This document shows, one piece after another, positions 33,608 through 42,100 of a stretch of DNA of 42,100 nt (position 1 is the stretch's first letter; each line of letters starts with the position of its first letter). Both the position numbers and the translations under genes were made by a program. The notes below the pieces were generated by a model. The model had not been told where the DNA came from, ran no database searches, and saw only the letters and a list, made by a program, of their open reading frames with translations. Origin of the DNA: Lachnospiraceae bacterium XBB1006 (GTDB lineage: Bacteria; Bacillota; Clostridia; Lachnospirales; Lachnospiraceae); assembly GCA_900115795.1 (NCBI GenBank), contig FOXT01000019.1:1-42100 (forward strand), in the 5' to 3' direction.

Positions 33608-35491
33608 TCACGAGTGTTCAACATGGAAAAAATCATAAACTGATTGTGCACTCGCCCTATTAAATCCGTCAACTTTCCTTAAATCCTCAATATCAGCTGC
33701 TTTTATCTCCTCAATCGACGAAAAATGTTTCATTAACGCCCTTCTTCTTTTTGGTCCGATTCCTTCAATTTCATCCAATATGGACTTCACCTGATTTTTT
33801 CCGCGCAAGCTTCGATGAAACTCAATCGCAAAACGATGTGCCTCATCCTGCACTCTGGTAATCAATTTAAATCCCTCCGAAGAAACATCAATTGGAAGTT
33901 CTACGTTGTTAAAATACAGTCCCCTTGTCCGGTGATTATCATCTTTTACCATACCACAAACCGGAATACTCAGCCCCAACTCCTCTATTACCTTTGTAGC
34001 AATATTCACCTGGCCTCTGCCACCATCCATCATAATCAAATCCGGCATCACGGAAAAACTGCCAAACTCTTCACCCATTCCTTTTTGTTTCAATTCTTGC
34101 TGTTCTTTTATTCCATGTAAAAAGCGTCGGCTCAAAACCTCATACATAGAAGCATAATCATCCGGGCCTTCCACTGTTTTCAACCGGAACTTACGATAGT
34201 CATTTTTCTTTGGTTTTCCATTTTCAAAAACCACCATGGACCCTACGCTTAAAAACCCACTAATATTCGAAATATCGAATGCCTCCACTCTTGTTACCAT
34301 TGGCAAATTCAACCAATTGGCAATCTCCCGCATGGCACCGATGGTCCTGGCTTCTTCCCTTTTTAATCGCTCCCTATCCTTCGCCAATACAAGCAAAGCA
34401 TTCTTCGCCGCCAACTCTACCAATTTCTCTTTTTGTCCAATCTTCGGAATTCGGATTGTCACTTTGCTGCCTTTGCGATTTGTAAGCCACTGCTCCAATT
34501 CCTCTTTTCCTTCTGGTTCTGTTTCCATCATGATTTCTTTTGGCAAAAATGGTGTCCCACCGTAGTACTGGGACAAAAAGCTGGAGAGAATGGCTTCCTT
34601 GCTCTCCTCAGGCGCCAGCGTCATGTAAAAGTGTTCTCTCCCCATAAGCTTTCCATCTCGCACAAAAAACACCTGTACAACCGCCTCTCCCTGATCCATT
34701 GCCATAGCTACCACATCCCGGTCTTCCAGATCGGAATTCGTTATCTTTTGTTTCTGTGCCACCTGATTTACGCTATTTAACAAATCACGATATCCGGCTG
34801 CCTCTTCAAACTCCATATGTTCGGATGCCGCCAGCATCTTCTCTTCGAGCAATTTACGGATTGGCTGATAGTTTCCATTCAGAAACTCTAAGGCTTGTTC
34901 CACATGCTCCCGGTAATCCTCCTTGGATATGTACCCCTGGCAAGGCGCCTCGCATTGTTTCATATGGTAATTCAAACACGGACGCAGCTTTCCCTCATCC
35001 CGCGGCAAAACCCGATTGCAGCTTCTCAGGTGATACAGCTTTTGCAACAGGTCAATGGTATCTTTTACCGCTGCAGAGCTGGTGTACGGCCCGAAATACT
35101 TGGCTTTGTCCTTCTTCATCTGTCTGGAAAACATCAGTCGTGGGTAATCCTCCGAAAGCGTCACTTTAATAAACGGATAGGTTTTTCCATCCTTCAATAG
35201 CGTATTATATTTCGGTGTATGTTCTTTAATCAGGTTATTCTCAAGTACCAGTGCCTCAAGCTCCGAATCTGTAACAATGTATTCAAACCGCGTTACCTGC
35301 GGCATCATTTTTTCAATTTTTGCACGCCCATCTGCGCCTTTTCGAAAATATTGACGCACACGATTTTTCAACGAAATTGCCTTCCCCACATAGATAATCT
35401 CATCCATCTGTCCATGCATAATATAAACGCCGGGCTTTCCCGGCAATTTCTTTAATTCTTCTTCAAAATCAAATCCATATTCGTTCAGCAT
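33608..35491 (-). CDS. uvrC: Excinuclease ABC subunit C
   Basis: Nucleotide excision repair nuclease. Domains: GIY-YIG (about 10-95; [20 protein letters not shown]), Cys-rich [30 protein letters not shown] motif ([27 protein letters not shown] region), RNase H-like domain ([35 protein letters not shown]), and a C-terminal helix-hairpin-helix pair ([20 protein letters not shown]). An ATG at 35530 is in frame but lies in a hairpin and adds 13 residues without similarity. The ATG at 35491 has GAGG 8 bases ahead and gives a normal N terminus (627 aa). Confidence 0.96.
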   Translation of the reverse strand: MLNEYGFDFEEELKKLPGKPGVYIMHGQMDEIIYVGKAISLKNRVRQYFRKGADGRAKIEKMMPQVTRFEYIVTDSELEALVLENNLIKEHTPKYNTLLKDGKTYPFIKVTLSEDYPRLMFSRQMKKDKAKYFGPYTSSAAVKDTIDLLQKLYHLRSCNRVLPRDEGKLRPCLNYHMKQCEAPCQGYISKEDYREHVEQALEFLNGNYQPIRKLLEEKMLAASEHMEFEEAAGYRDLLNSVNQVAQKQKITNSDLEDRDVVAMAMDQGEAVVQVFFVRDGKLMGREHFYMTLAPEESKEAILSSFLSQYYGGTPFLPKEIMMETEPEGKEELEQWLTNRKGSKVTIRIPKIGQKEKLVELAAKNALLVLAKDRERLKREEARTIGAMREIANWLNLPMVTRVEAFDISNISGFLSVGSMVVFENGKPKKNDYRKFRLKTVEGPDDYASMYEVLSRRFLHGIKEQQELKQKGMGEEFGSFSVMPDLIMMDGGRGQVNIATKVIEELGLSIPVCGMVKDDNHRTRGLYFNNVELPIDVSSEGFKLITRVQDEAHRFAIEFHRSLRGKNQVKSILDEIEGIGPKRRRALMKHFSSIEEIKAADIEDLRKVDGFNRASAQSVYDFFHVEHS

Positions 35492-35505
35492 GCCCATAAC
35501 CTCAT

Positions 35506-35531
35506 CATGCCGGAGGCTTCCCTCCGGCATG
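35506..35531 (-). promoter_or_regulatory. Hairpin between ftsH and uvrC
   Basis: ATGCCGGAGG (35530-35521 on minus) pairs perfectly with CCTCCGGCAT (35516-35507) around a GAAG tetraloop; one more C-G pair can form. It is 9 bases past the ftsH stop. No T-run follows on the minus strand, so it is not a normal terminator; it may be a stability or processing element, or control uvrC translation by its closeness to the GAGG site. Confidence 0.75.
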
Positions 35532-35540
35532 GCTACTTTC

Positions 35541-37520
35541 TTATTCTTCTACAAACATCCCATCGTCTGTCTTCACTGCTTCTTCTAAAGCATTGTCTTC
35601 CTCCGACTCCGAAATTCCCTTCGCCTTACGGAAAATCTTCATAAATTCCTTGCCGGTAATTGTTTCTTTTTCGTAGAGGAATTTCGCTATTTCATCCAGA
35701 ATCTCTCGATTCTCCTTTAATAATTCGATGGCTTTCTCATAGCTCACCTTCAAAAGTTCCTTCACTTCTTCATCAATCTCGGCTGCCGTTGCTTCTCCGC
35801 AATTTAATACTGCACGGCCATCCAAATACCGACTCTCTACAGACTCCAGGCTCATAAGACCAAATCGCTTCGACATACCGTATTGCGTAATCATTGCACG
35901 TGCAATCCCGGTAGCCTGCTCGATATCGTTTGATGCACCGGTCGTAACCGAATCAAATACCAGCTCCTCTGCTGCACGACCTGCCATATACGTCACCAGG
36001 CGAGCATTCAATTCCGCTTCCGTCATCAGGTACTTCTCTTCTTCCGGTGTCTGCATCACATAACCTAATGCTCCCTTGGTACGTGGCACAATGGTAATCT
36101 TTTGTACCGGTTCTGCATCCTTCTGCAAAGCGGTGACCAATGCATGACCCACTTCGTGATATGCCACAATCTTCTTCTCCTCAGGACTCATAATGCGGTC
36201 TTTCTTTTCTTTTCCGGCAATTACCACTTCCACCGACTCAAACAAATCTGACTGGGTTACAAACTTACGTCCATTTTTTACTGCATTGATGGCTGCCTCA
36301 TTAATCATATTGGCAAGATCCGAACCAACCGCACCGCTCGTTGCCAAAGCAATTGCCTCAAGATCCACCGATTCATCCATTAATACATCCTTCGAATGAA
36401 CCTTCAACGTGTCCAATCGTCCCTTCAAGTCCGGTTTATCCACAATGATGCGTCGATCAAATCGTCCCGGACGCAAAAGTGCTTTATCAAGCACCTCCGG
36501 ACGGTTGGTTGCTGCCAAAATCAGAAGTCCCTTCGACGTATCAAATCCATCCATTTCTGCAAGCAACTGATTCAACGTCTGCTCACGTTCATCATTTCCT
36601 CCGCCGTAACGGGAATCACGGCTCTTACCAATGGCATCAATCTCATCAATAAAAATAATACAAGGAGCCTGTTTATTCGCTTCCTGGAAAAGTTCGCGCA
36701 CACGCTTGGCTCCAACACCCACAAACATCTCTACAAAGTCAGAACCTGCAATGGAGAAAAATGGTACTTTCGCCTCTCCTGCAACGGCTTTTGCAAGTAA
36801 AGTTTTACCGGTTCCCGGCGGTCCCACAAGCAACGCACCCTTTGGTAGCTTCGCGCCAATTGCCGCATATTTCCGTGGATTATGCAAAAAGTCCACAACC
36901 TCCTGCAGCGATTCCTTTGCCTCCTCTTGTCCTGCCACATCCAAAAATGTTACGCCTGTTGACTTTTCCACATAAACCTTGGCATTGCTCTTTCCCATAC
37001 CCATAGCTCCCGGGCCAATCTTTTTCATCAATGAATTTGCAAGCCAAACCATCAATACCAGCGGTAGCACAATGCTTAAAAAGCTCAAAATATAATTCGC
37101 TGTATCTTCCGGAATATCCGCCACAATTTCTACATTGTGTTCCTTTAATAAGGGTAACAACTCATCATCACGCACAATACCTGTCACATAACGTTTTGAT
37201 GAAAGCATTTGCTCGAATTCCGCAAAAGGATTCGCCGTAGTGTCCCCTTCGCCCTCTTGCTTCGCTGTGCTCTTCAGATTAATATTAATCTGTTTCGTGG
37301 TAAACTCTACCGATTTCACTTCATCGTTCTTTACCATCTCTAAGAACTCGGTGTAAGCAATCTCTTCTTTCGAACGGCCAGCATAACGGCTCTGAATTAA
37401 CGTTATTACAAATAAGGCCACCAGGCCTATCATCAATAGGGTAAAAATGGATCTTCCATTTCTTCCTCCTCCCGGTTTCTGTCCCGGATCTCTATCGTCT
37501 CTTGGTTCTCTATTTTCCAT
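35541..37520 (-). CDS. ftsH: ATP-dependent zinc metalloprotease FtsH
   Basis: 659 aa membrane-bound AAA+ protease for quality control. Two transmembrane helices (about 24-44 and 143-163) flank an extracytoplasmic domain; the AAA module has Walker A GPPGTGKT (233-240), Walker B IIFIDE (288-293), and the SRH with [20 protein letters not shown]; the peptidase has HEVGH (455-459) with zinc ligands. AGGAGG before the ATG. First gene of a ten-gene minus-strand operon. Confidence 0.98.
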   Translation of the reverse strand: MENREPRDDRDPGQKPGGGRNGRSIFTLLMIGLVALFVITLIQSRYAGRSKEEIAYTEFLEMVKNDEVKSVEFTTKQININLKSTAKQEGEGDTTANPFAEFEQMLSSKRYVTGIVRDDELLPLLKEHNVEIVADIPEDTANYILSFLSIVLPLVLMVWLANSLMKKIGPGAMGMGKSNAKVYVEKSTGVTFLDVAGQEEAKESLQEVVDFLHNPRKYAAIGAKLPKGALLVGPPGTGKTLLAKAVAGEAKVPFFSIAGSDFVEMFVGVGAKRVRELFQEANKQAPCIIFIDEIDAIGKSRDSRYGGGNDEREQTLNQLLAEMDGFDTSKGLLILAATNRPEVLDKALLRPGRFDRRIIVDKPDLKGRLDTLKVHSKDVLMDESVDLEAIALATSGAVGSDLANMINEAAINAVKNGRKFVTQSDLFESVEVVIAGKEKKDRIMSPEEKKIVAYHEVGHALVTALQKDAEPVQKITIVPRTKGALGYVMQTPEEEKYLMTEAELNARLVTYMAGRAAEELVFDSVTTGASNDIEQATGIARAMITQYGMSKRFGLMSLESVESRYLDGRAVLNCGEATAAEIDEEVKELLKVSYEKAIELLKENREILDEIAKFLYEKETITGKEFMKIFRKAKGISESEEDNALEEAVKTDDGMFVEE

Positions 37521-37560
37521 GTCATCCTCCTGTTTTCCCTGTCCTATAGCAGGTAGTTAT

Positions 37561-37589
37561 ATTATATGTTTCCTTTGCAATAAAATCAA
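37561..37589 (-). promoter_or_regulatory. Promoter of the ftsH operon
   Basis: Minus strand: TTGATT at 37589-37584, 17-base spacer, TATAAT at 37566-37561, 41 bases before the ftsH ATG. The next clear terminator on this strand is at 25092, so the operon may run for 12 kb. Confidence 0.8.
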
Positions 37590-37663
37590 TCCCTTGCCGT
37601 CTGAAGTTTTTGCGAATATTAATTTTTTTGAAAATAAAAGTAGATTTTTCTTCTTTTTCGAGC

Positions 37664-37669
37664 TATAAT
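37664..37669 (+). promoter_or_regulatory. -10 box of the pyrG promoter
   Basis: TATAAT at 37664-37669, 44 bases before the pyrG ATG. No good -35 at 17 bases (TAGATT region). The leader would be about 37 bases and has no hairpin or terminator. Confidence 0.6.
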
Positions 37670-37712
37670 AAATTGGTTATGTATGTTTAGAATAGCACGA
37701 AGGAGGAACCCT

Positions 37713-39317
37713 ATGCCTGTAAAATATGTCTTCGTCACCGGTGGAGTTGTATCCGGTCTTGGAAAAGGAATCACCGCTGCATCCCTGGGACGTTTATTAA
37801 AAGCCCGTGGTTACACTGTAACTATGCAGAAATTTGATCCTTATATCAACATTGATCCGGGAACCATGAACCCGGTACAACACGGCGAAGTTTTTGTTAC
37901 CGATGACGGTGCAGAAACCGACCTGGATTTAGGTCATTATGAACGTTTTATTGACGAAAGTCTTACGAAGAATTCCAATGTCACTACCGGCAAGATTTAC
38001 TGGTCAGTTCTTCAGAAAGAACGTCGTGGTGATTTTGGCGGAGGAACCGTACAGGTCATCCCACATATTACAAATGAAATAAAGAGCCGTTTTTATCGCA
38101 ATTTCACAACGAACGAAACCGAAATCGCCATCATTGAAGTCGGTGGTACCGTCGGTGATATCGAAAGTCAGCCATATCTCGAATCCATTCGTCAGTTCCA
38201 ACACGAAGTAGGTAAAGAGAACATGATTTTGATTCATGTAACGTTAATTCCTTATATTAAGGCTTCCGGCGAATTGAAAACCAAGCCTACGCAGTCTAGC
38301 GTTAAGGAATTGCAAGGAATGGGTATTCAGCCGGATATCATCGTATGTCGTTCCGAATTACCTCTTGATCAGGGCTTGAAGGACAAGATTGCATTGTTCT
38401 GTAACGTACCAAACAATCATGTACTGCAGAACCTGGATGTGGAATACTTATATGAAGCACCACTTGCCATGGAGCGCGAGCATTTGGCGCAAGTTGCATG
38501 TGAATGTCTCCATCTTGACTGTCCGGAACCGGATTTGAAAGATTGGGAAGAAATGGTGGATGCACTCCGCAGCCCGACACAGGAAGTAAACATTGCGTTA
38601 GTCGGAAAATATATACAGCTTCACGACGCTTATATTTCCGTTGTAGAAGCATTGAAGCATGGTGGTATCGCAGAACGCGCTACCGTCAATATCAAATGGG
38701 TAGATTCAGAAACCGTAACCCCTGAGAATGTAGATGAAATTTTTGCCAATCAGCAAGGAATTCTCGTTCCGGGCGGTTTTGGAAGTCGTGGCATCGATGG
38801 AAAACTGCTTGCGATTGAATACGCAAGAACCCACGAAATTCCATTCTTAGGACTGTGTCTTGGAATGCAGTTGTCCATCGTAGAATACGCACGTCATATG
38901 TGCGGCTACAACGATGCTCACAGCATCGAGTTGGATCCTGCTACCACACATCCGGTTATCGCTTTAATGCCGGATCAGGAAGGCGTAGACAACATTGGTG
39001 GAACCCTTCGTCTTGGTTCCTATCCATGTCAGTTAGCGAAAGACAGTCTCGCTTATAAGCTATATGGTTCCGAGACCATTCACGAGCGTCATCGTCATCG
39101 CTACGAAGTAAACAACGATTTCCGTGCTTCTTTGGTTGAACACGGAATGAAATTATCCGGTCTCTCCCCGGATGGACGAATTGTAGAAATGATTGAGATT
39201 CCAGATCACCCATGGTTTGTTGCCACACAGGCACATCCGGAATTGAAGTCCAGACCAAATAGACCACACCCGCTTTTCAAAGGATTTGTGGAAGCGGCAA
39301 TCAAGTGTACTCGGTAG
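37713..39317 (+). CDS. pyrG: CTP synthase (glutamine hydrolysing)
   Basis: 534 aa. Converts UTP to CTP using glutamine and ATP. The N-terminal synthetase domain begins [17 protein letters not shown] and has [22 protein letters not shown] and [10 protein letters not shown]; the C-terminal class I amidotransferase has [20 protein letters not shown] with the nucleophile Cys (about residue 380), and the HPE triad in [11 protein letters not shown]. An earlier in-frame ATG at 37683 adds ten residues without similarity; the ATG at 37713 has AGGAGG 6 bases ahead. Confidence 0.98.
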   Translation: MPVKYVFVTGGVVSGLGKGITAASLGRLLKARGYTVTMQKFDPYINIDPGTMNPVQHGEVFVTDDGAETDLDLGHYERFIDESLTKNSNVTTGKIYWSVLQKERRGDFGGGTVQVIPHITNEIKSRFYRNFTTNETEIAIIEVGGTVGDIESQPYLESIRQFQHEVGKENMILIHVTLIPYIKASGELKTKPTQSSVKELQGMGIQPDIIVCRSELPLDQGLKDKIALFCNVPNNHVLQNLDVEYLYEAPLAMEREHLAQVACECLHLDCPEPDLKDWEEMVDALRSPTQEVNIALVGKYIQLHDAYISVVEALKHGGIAERATVNIKWVDSETVTPENVDEIFANQQGILVPGGFGSRGIDGKLLAIEYARTHEIPFLGLCLGMQLSIVEYARHMCGYNDAHSIELDPATTHPVIALMPDQEGVDNIGGTLRLGSYPCQLAKDSLAYKLYGSETIHERHRHRYEVNNDFRASLVEHGMKLSGLSPDGRIVEMIEIPDHPWFVATQAHPELKSRPNRPHPLFKGFVEAAIKCTR

Positions 39318-39329
39318 GATAGATAATAT

Positions 39330-39411
39330 GAGCCACAGACCTATACCGCTACTGCTCGCAAGCCTCAGCTCGAAATCGCAGTGCGCAGCATAGGTCTGTG
39401 GCTCTTCTTTT
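39330..39411 (+). terminator. Long-stem terminator of pyrG
   Basis: GAGCCACAGACCTAT (39330-39344) pairs perfectly over 15 bp with ATAGGTCTGTGGCTC (39390-39404), followed by TTCTTTTT. The 45-base loop region (39345-39389) is itself structured and contains the repeated core CGAAATCGCAGTGCGCA. It begins 13 bases after the stop codon. Confidence 0.88.
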
Positions 39412-39428
39412 TATTCTACCGCGGGCGC
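39348..39428 (+). repeat. 81-bp direct repeat, copy A
   Basis: From GCTACTGCTCGC to CTACCGCGGGCGC. It matches 39498-39578 with about four substitutions and two single-base indels, so it is a duplication including the right arm of the terminator and the T-run. Right after it, GGGCGC-TTAT-GCGCCC (39423-39438) makes a small hairpin. Confidence 0.88.
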
Positions 39429-39497
39429 TTATGCGCCCCTTCCACGCTACGAAAGTGTGCCCGGTTACATTCTAAGCTTGTACCGCCCCCCATACTC
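39429..39497. other. Spacer between repeat copies
   Basis: About 70 bases with no gene. It starts inside the GGGCGC-TTAT-GCGCCC hairpin and includes a C-run (TACCGCCCCCC) just before copy B. Nothing else recognised. Confidence 0.5.
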
Positions 39498-39578
39498 GCT
39501 ATTGCTCACAAGCTCAGCCCGAAATCGCAGTGCGCAGCATAAGGTCTGTGGCCCTTCTTTTTATTCTACCGCGGGCGC
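39498..39578 (+). repeat. 81-bp direct repeat, copy B
   Basis: Second copy, 150 bases downstream. It retains CGAAATCGCAGTGCGCA and CTTCTTTTTATTCTACCGC, but the left stem arm GAGCCACAGACCTAT is missing upstream, so it cannot form the same long terminator. Confidence 0.88.
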
Positions 39579-39622
39579 GTCATTGAATCCGCAGGGTATC
39601 AGCTGGCTTATAGCGAATGAAT

Positions 39623-39696
39623 GTAAAAAGGCAGGATTATTTGCGCACTGCGATTTCGGCCCACAGGCCGCGAGCAGCAGCAAACACTTCTGCCTT
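39623..39696 (-). terminator. Long-stem terminator of degV with inverted repeat core
   Basis: Minus strand: AAGGCAG (39696-39690) pairs with CTGCCTT (39634-39628), followed by TTTAC; inside are a GTTTGC/GCAAAT stem and CGGCC-TGTG-GGCCG. The inner part contains CGAAATCGCAGTGCGCA (minus), the 17-base core of the direct repeats A and B. Confidence 0.72.
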
Positions 39697-39709
39697 CCTT
39701 CACCTCATT

Positions 39710-40609
39710 CTAAACAAGCTCATATTTTTTGATATACGCTACACCAAGTGCATGCGGTCCCGTATGGACGGCCGATACCGGTCCGATTTCCACAATAAAA
39801 TCACTGTCCGGTTTGCGCTCAAGTAACGTCACCGGGAATCGCTCCATAAAAGTGTTCCGGAAGTCCTCCCCTTCTTCTGCATCATAACCATGTCCAACCG
39901 TAAATACATAGTCGTCAAAGTTACACTGGGAAGATGCAAAAACTTTTTCCACATGATTATACACATCTTCTATGGACTTCTTTCTTGTTCTGCTTATTCC
40001 TCCGATTCCCAATTTACCGTGTTCCAGAATCAGCAATGGACGAAGATTTAACTTTCCTGCTGCTGTAGTGGCCAATTTACCGATACGTCCGCCTTTTCTA
40101 AGATATTCTAACGACCCAACCGTAAATACAATCACGCCACTATCAAGTAGTGCCGGCATCTTCGCATTCATCTCTTCAAAAGACAAGCCATCATCACGCA
40201 TTCTTACCATCTCTTCTACCACCAACGCCTGCGATGCCGTATTCTGCAACGAATCATACACAGCAATCGGTGCTTCCGGATTCTCTTCCTTAATCATATC
40301 ATATGCCGTATGGGCCGATCCGTACGATCCGCTCAACGTACTGGTAATTGTAACGCAAATTACACTATCACCTGCATCAAGCGCCTCCTTGAATCGCTGA
40401 TAATAATCATCCACCGACGGCAAGGAAGACATCGGGTACGCCTTCTCCTCCACCATCTTATGATAAAAATCATCGCGTTCCAGTTCCTCGCGATCCTTCT
40501 GGTAATGTTCCCCGTCAAACGTAATATAAAGCGGAATTATCTCCACCTGATGTTCTTTTGCATAGGAAATTGGCACATCGCATGCGCTATCACTCATCAA
40601 TCTAATCAT
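39710..40609 (-). CDS. DegV family protein (fatty-acid-binding, FakB-like)
   Basis: 299 aa. The family binds single fatty acids and presents them to the kinase FakA for uptake into phospholipid. N-terminal MSDSACDVP and VEIIPLYITFDGEHY, MSSLPSVDDYYQRF (TSQPS-like loop), VICVTITSTLSGSYGSAHTAY with the fatty-acid carboxylate-binding Ser/Thr, VGSLEYLRKGGRIGKLA, and the C-terminal GPVSAVHTGPHALGVAY with a conserved His. No fakA is in the window. AAGGAG lies 8 bases before the ATG. Confidence 0.94.
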   Translation of the reverse strand: MIRLMSDSACDVPISYAKEHQVEIIPLYITFDGEHYQKDREELERDDFYHKMVEEKAYPMSSLPSVDDYYQRFKEALDAGDSVICVTITSTLSGSYGSAHTAYDMIKEENPEAPIAVYDSLQNTASQALVVEEMVRMRDDGLSFEEMNAKMPALLDSGVIVFTVGSLEYLRKGGRIGKLATTAAGKLNLRPLLILEHGKLGIGGISRTRKKSIEDVYNHVEKVFASSQCNFDDYVFTVGHGYDAEEGEDFRNTFMERFPVTLLERKPDSDFIVEIGPVSAVHTGPHALGVAYIKKYELV

Positions 40610-40635
40610 ACTGCTTTCTCCTTATCAACACTCAA

Positions 40636-40664
40636 ATTATATCACGTAGTATTGAAAACTACAA
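40636..40664 (-). promoter_or_regulatory. Likely promoter of degV
   Basis: Minus strand: TATAAT at 40641-40636 with TTGTAG at 40664-40659 (17-base spacer). A better -35, TTGACT, lies 22 bases away. The spacer includes the inverted repeat GTAGT-N7-ACTAC. Confidence 0.55.
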
Positions 40665-40737
40665 GTCAAAGTTCTACCATTCTATCAGATTTTATGATAA
40701 ACTTAAGTGATAGAAGAAAGACGTGGGAGGAATTGTC

Positions 40738-41736
40738 ATGGCAAAATCAGAGAAACAAAAACTTAAGCTTTTGGCGCTCCGGGATATTCTAATGGAGAAG
40801 ACCGATGCCGATCACACGCTTAGCACCACGCAATTGGTTGCCGAGCTTGAAAAGCTTGGGATTCACGCAGAACGCAAAAGCATCTACACCGACATACTGG
40901 CTCTTGAGGAGTACGGAATCGACATTCATACCGAACGCGGCCGAAGCAACCAATATTCTATCGAGTATCGGGAATTTGAATTGGCTGAGTTAAAGATGTT
41001 GGTAGATGTCGTGCAGTCTGCCCGCTTTATAACAGAAAAGAAATCCCGCGAACTTATTAGCAAACTGGAACATCAGGCAAGCATATACGAGGCAAAGCAG
41101 CTGTCTCGTAATGTTATCATAACCAACCGTTCAAAAACCTCAAACGAGAACATTTTTTATAACGTGGACAGCATCCACCACGCGTTGGCTTCCGATTGTC
41201 AGATTCAATTTTACTACTACGAATGGACGGTGGAAAAGAAATTAGCTCCTCGCAAGAATGGAAAGCCCTATCAGGTAAGTCCTTGGGCTTTAATTTGGGA
41301 TAATGAGAATTATTATCTGCTGGCCTACGACGCGGAGGCCAATCTCATAAAACACTATCGTGTAGACAAAATGAAAAAACTAACGGAGATTCCGCAAAAA
41401 AGACTGGGGCAGGAAGCATTTGCCAATTTTGATCTGGCTTCCTTTCAAAAAGCCACCTTTGGCATGTTTGCAGGCGAAGAAGTAATGGTCACACTTCTTG
41501 CAAAGCGCAGTCTTACCGGTGTCATCCTCGATCGTTTTGGAACCGCTATTACGCTTCGCGCACTAGACGACACCACCATAGAAGCACGTGTCCCTGTTAA
41601 AATCAGCAACCAGTTTTACGGATGGTTGGCAGGACTTGGCACCGCGATCTCCATTCTTGGCCCTGAAAATGTGAAAAATGCCTATCTTTCCCATCTTGCC
41701 ACCATACTAAAACAAGCCATCTCTACCGACACGTAA
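40738..41736 (+). CDS. WYL-domain transcriptional regulator
   Basis: 332 aa. N-terminal winged-helix (about 1-65; LSTTQLVAELEKLGIHAERKSIYTDILALEEYGIDI), then a WYL domain (about 140-220; IQFYYYEW, QVSPWALIWDNENYYLLAYD, KHYRVDKM) and the C-terminal WCX region (about 230-320). The motif's WYL is YYL here. WYL regulators often sense ligands or nucleic acids and control metabolic, stress or defence genes. The target cannot be told. The ATG at 40738 has GGGAGG ahead; an earlier ATG at 40723 is not preferred. It is divergent from degV. Confidence 0.93.
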   Translation: MAKSEKQKLKLLALRDILMEKTDADHTLSTTQLVAELEKLGIHAERKSIYTDILALEEYGIDIHTERGRSNQYSIEYREFELAELKMLVDVVQSARFITEKKSRELISKLEHQASIYEAKQLSRNVIITNRSKTSNENIFYNVDSIHHALASDCQIQFYYYEWTVEKKLAPRKNGKPYQVSPWALIWDNENYYLLAYDAEANLIKHYRVDKMKKLTEIPQKRLGQEAFANFDLASFQKATFGMFAGEEVMVTLLAKRSLTGVILDRFGTAITLRALDDTTIEARVPVKISNQFYGWLAGLGTAISILGPENVKNAYLSHLATILKQAISTDT

Positions 41737-41759
41737 CCATTTTTTCTTTCCTCAATACA

Positions 41760-41843
41760 AAAAAGTGTGTAAGTTCTAATCTGATATGATTCCCTTTAAG
41801 TAGACAAGGTAAATAACCAAAATCTACTTAAGGGGGATTTTTT
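41760..41843 (+). mobile_element. Left end of an IS element (boundary uncertain)
   Basis: From about 41760 the sequence changes from WYL 3' flank to AT-rich DNA leading into a transposase. TCCCTTTAAGTAGA (41791-41804) is inverted at TCTACTTAAGGGGGA (41823-41837). The exact left end and terminal repeat are not determinable, as the right end is outside the window. Confidence 0.6.
41791..41837 (+). promoter_or_regulatory. Hairpin sequestering the transposase RBS
   Basis: The two arms given above pair over about 13 bp (9 uninterrupted, with a G-U and a bulge). The downstream arm contains AGGGGGA (41831-41837), the probable ribosome binding site 6 bases before the transposase ATG. In RNA read from outside the IS the site would be hidden. 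Confidence 0.6.
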
Positions 41844-42100
41844 ATGTCTAAATATACTGTGGATATAATTATTGCTGCCTGCGAAGATTATATTTCGAGC
41901 AATCTATCGCATAGAGAAATATGTCAAAAATACGGAATATATTACAATGATAAAAACCATAACTCAATGCTTAACAAATGGATTAGAAGATATCGTGCAC
42001 AAGGAGAATCAGCTTTTTTAAAAGAAAAAGGAAATAAGAAATATACTTCTCAACAAAAGAAAGCGATTGTTGAAGAATACCTTGATGGAAAAGGTAGTTA
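41844..42100 (+). CDS. Transposase OrfA-type protein, N-terminal part (runs off the window)
   Basis: 85 complete codons from ATG at 41844 with no stop; the gene continues beyond 42100. It begins MSKYTVDIIIAACEDYIS and has LSHREICQKYGIYY...SMLNKWIRRYRAQGESAFLKEKG, the helix-turn-helix pattern of IS3-type (IS150-group) OrfA proteins: a short HTH, then W-x-x-x-Y-x-x-x-G, then a second HTH (YTSQQKKAIVEEYLDGKGS). It is richer in A/T than the neighbouring genes, consistent with transfer. OrfB should follow outside the window. Confidence 0.82.
   Translation, partial: MSKYTVDIIIAACEDYISSNLSHREICQKYGIYYNDKNHNSMLNKWIRRYRAQGESAFLKEKGNKKYTSQQKKAIVEEYLDGKGS

Overview
The window looks like a chromosomal segment of a low-to-mid GC Firmicute of the class Clostridia, most likely family Lachnospiraceae. 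The partial 16S rRNA 5' end (minus strand, 231-1) has the typical Lachnospiraceae variable-region sequence. Many genes have strong AGGAGG-type ribosome binding sites, TTG starts are common, and gene orders (tsaE-tsaB-rimI, ftsE-ftsX-ctpA-prfB, murB-rapZ-whiA-HPr) are those of this group. Nearly everything is housekeeping; the accessory DNA is small.

Layout. (1) 1-873: start of an rRNA operon with two tandem near-consensus promoters, preceded on the same strand by tRNA-Ser(GGA) and tRNA-Ser(TGA). (2) 8616-891, minus: a long operon tex, YcxB-like, tsaE, tsaB, rimI, rnz, a small membrane-anchored protein, tsaD and ispD; it carries three t6A tRNA-modification genes plus tRNA 3' processing. A 142-bp insertion element sits between rnz and the small protein. 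(3) 8607-9934, plus: two small membrane-protein genes. (4) 16658-9933, minus: PucR/CdaR-type regulator, ftsE, ftsX, ctpA, prfB (with a programmed +1 frameshift), ACT-domain regulator and lysC. (5) 17489-16818, minus: a WecG/TagA-like glycosyltransferase, then a 578-bp gene-free stretch with a DnaA-box cluster and a 20-bp perfect palindrome. (6) 22347-18068, minus: NlpC/P60 hydrolase, ridA, cvfB, acyl-ACP thioesterase, tRNA-Gln(CTG) and yigZ. (7) 22502-25093, plus: class A PBP. (8) 37589-25092, minus: ftsH, uvrC, hprK, M18 aminopeptidase, murB, rapZ, whiA, an HPr-like protein, a lipid kinase, the second copy of the insertion element, fba and a pseudo-receiver protein. (9) 37664-41736: pyrG (+), a repeat-rich terminator region, degV (-) and a WYL regulator (+). 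(10) 41760-42100: the left part of an IS whose transposase gene runs off the window.

The most interesting signals outside genes: (a) a ~142-bp non-coding element present twice in opposite orientation (3217-3358 and 27117-27259), the copies differing at about two bases, with 16-bp imperfect terminal inverted repeats, three internal hairpin arms that would fold as a cloverleaf, and exact 15-bp and 14-bp target duplications; both copies landed at the stop codon of the upstream gene in a co-directional gene pair. This is a recently mobile, transposase-less element I do not recognise. (b) An 81-bp duplication in the pyrG 3' region whose core recurs inverted inside the degV terminator. (c) A DnaA-box cluster away from any replication gene. 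(d) An HPr-like protein with Asp at position 15 but Ser46 kept, in the same operon as HPr kinase. (e) A receiver-domain protein lacking its phosphoacceptor Asp.

Functionally the window joins translation fidelity (t6A synthesis, RF2, rnz, tRNAs), cell envelope growth (FtsEX, CtpA, PBP1, MurB, NlpC/P60, TagA-like), carbon control (HprK, HPr-like, Fba) and protein or DNA quality control (FtsH, UvrC).
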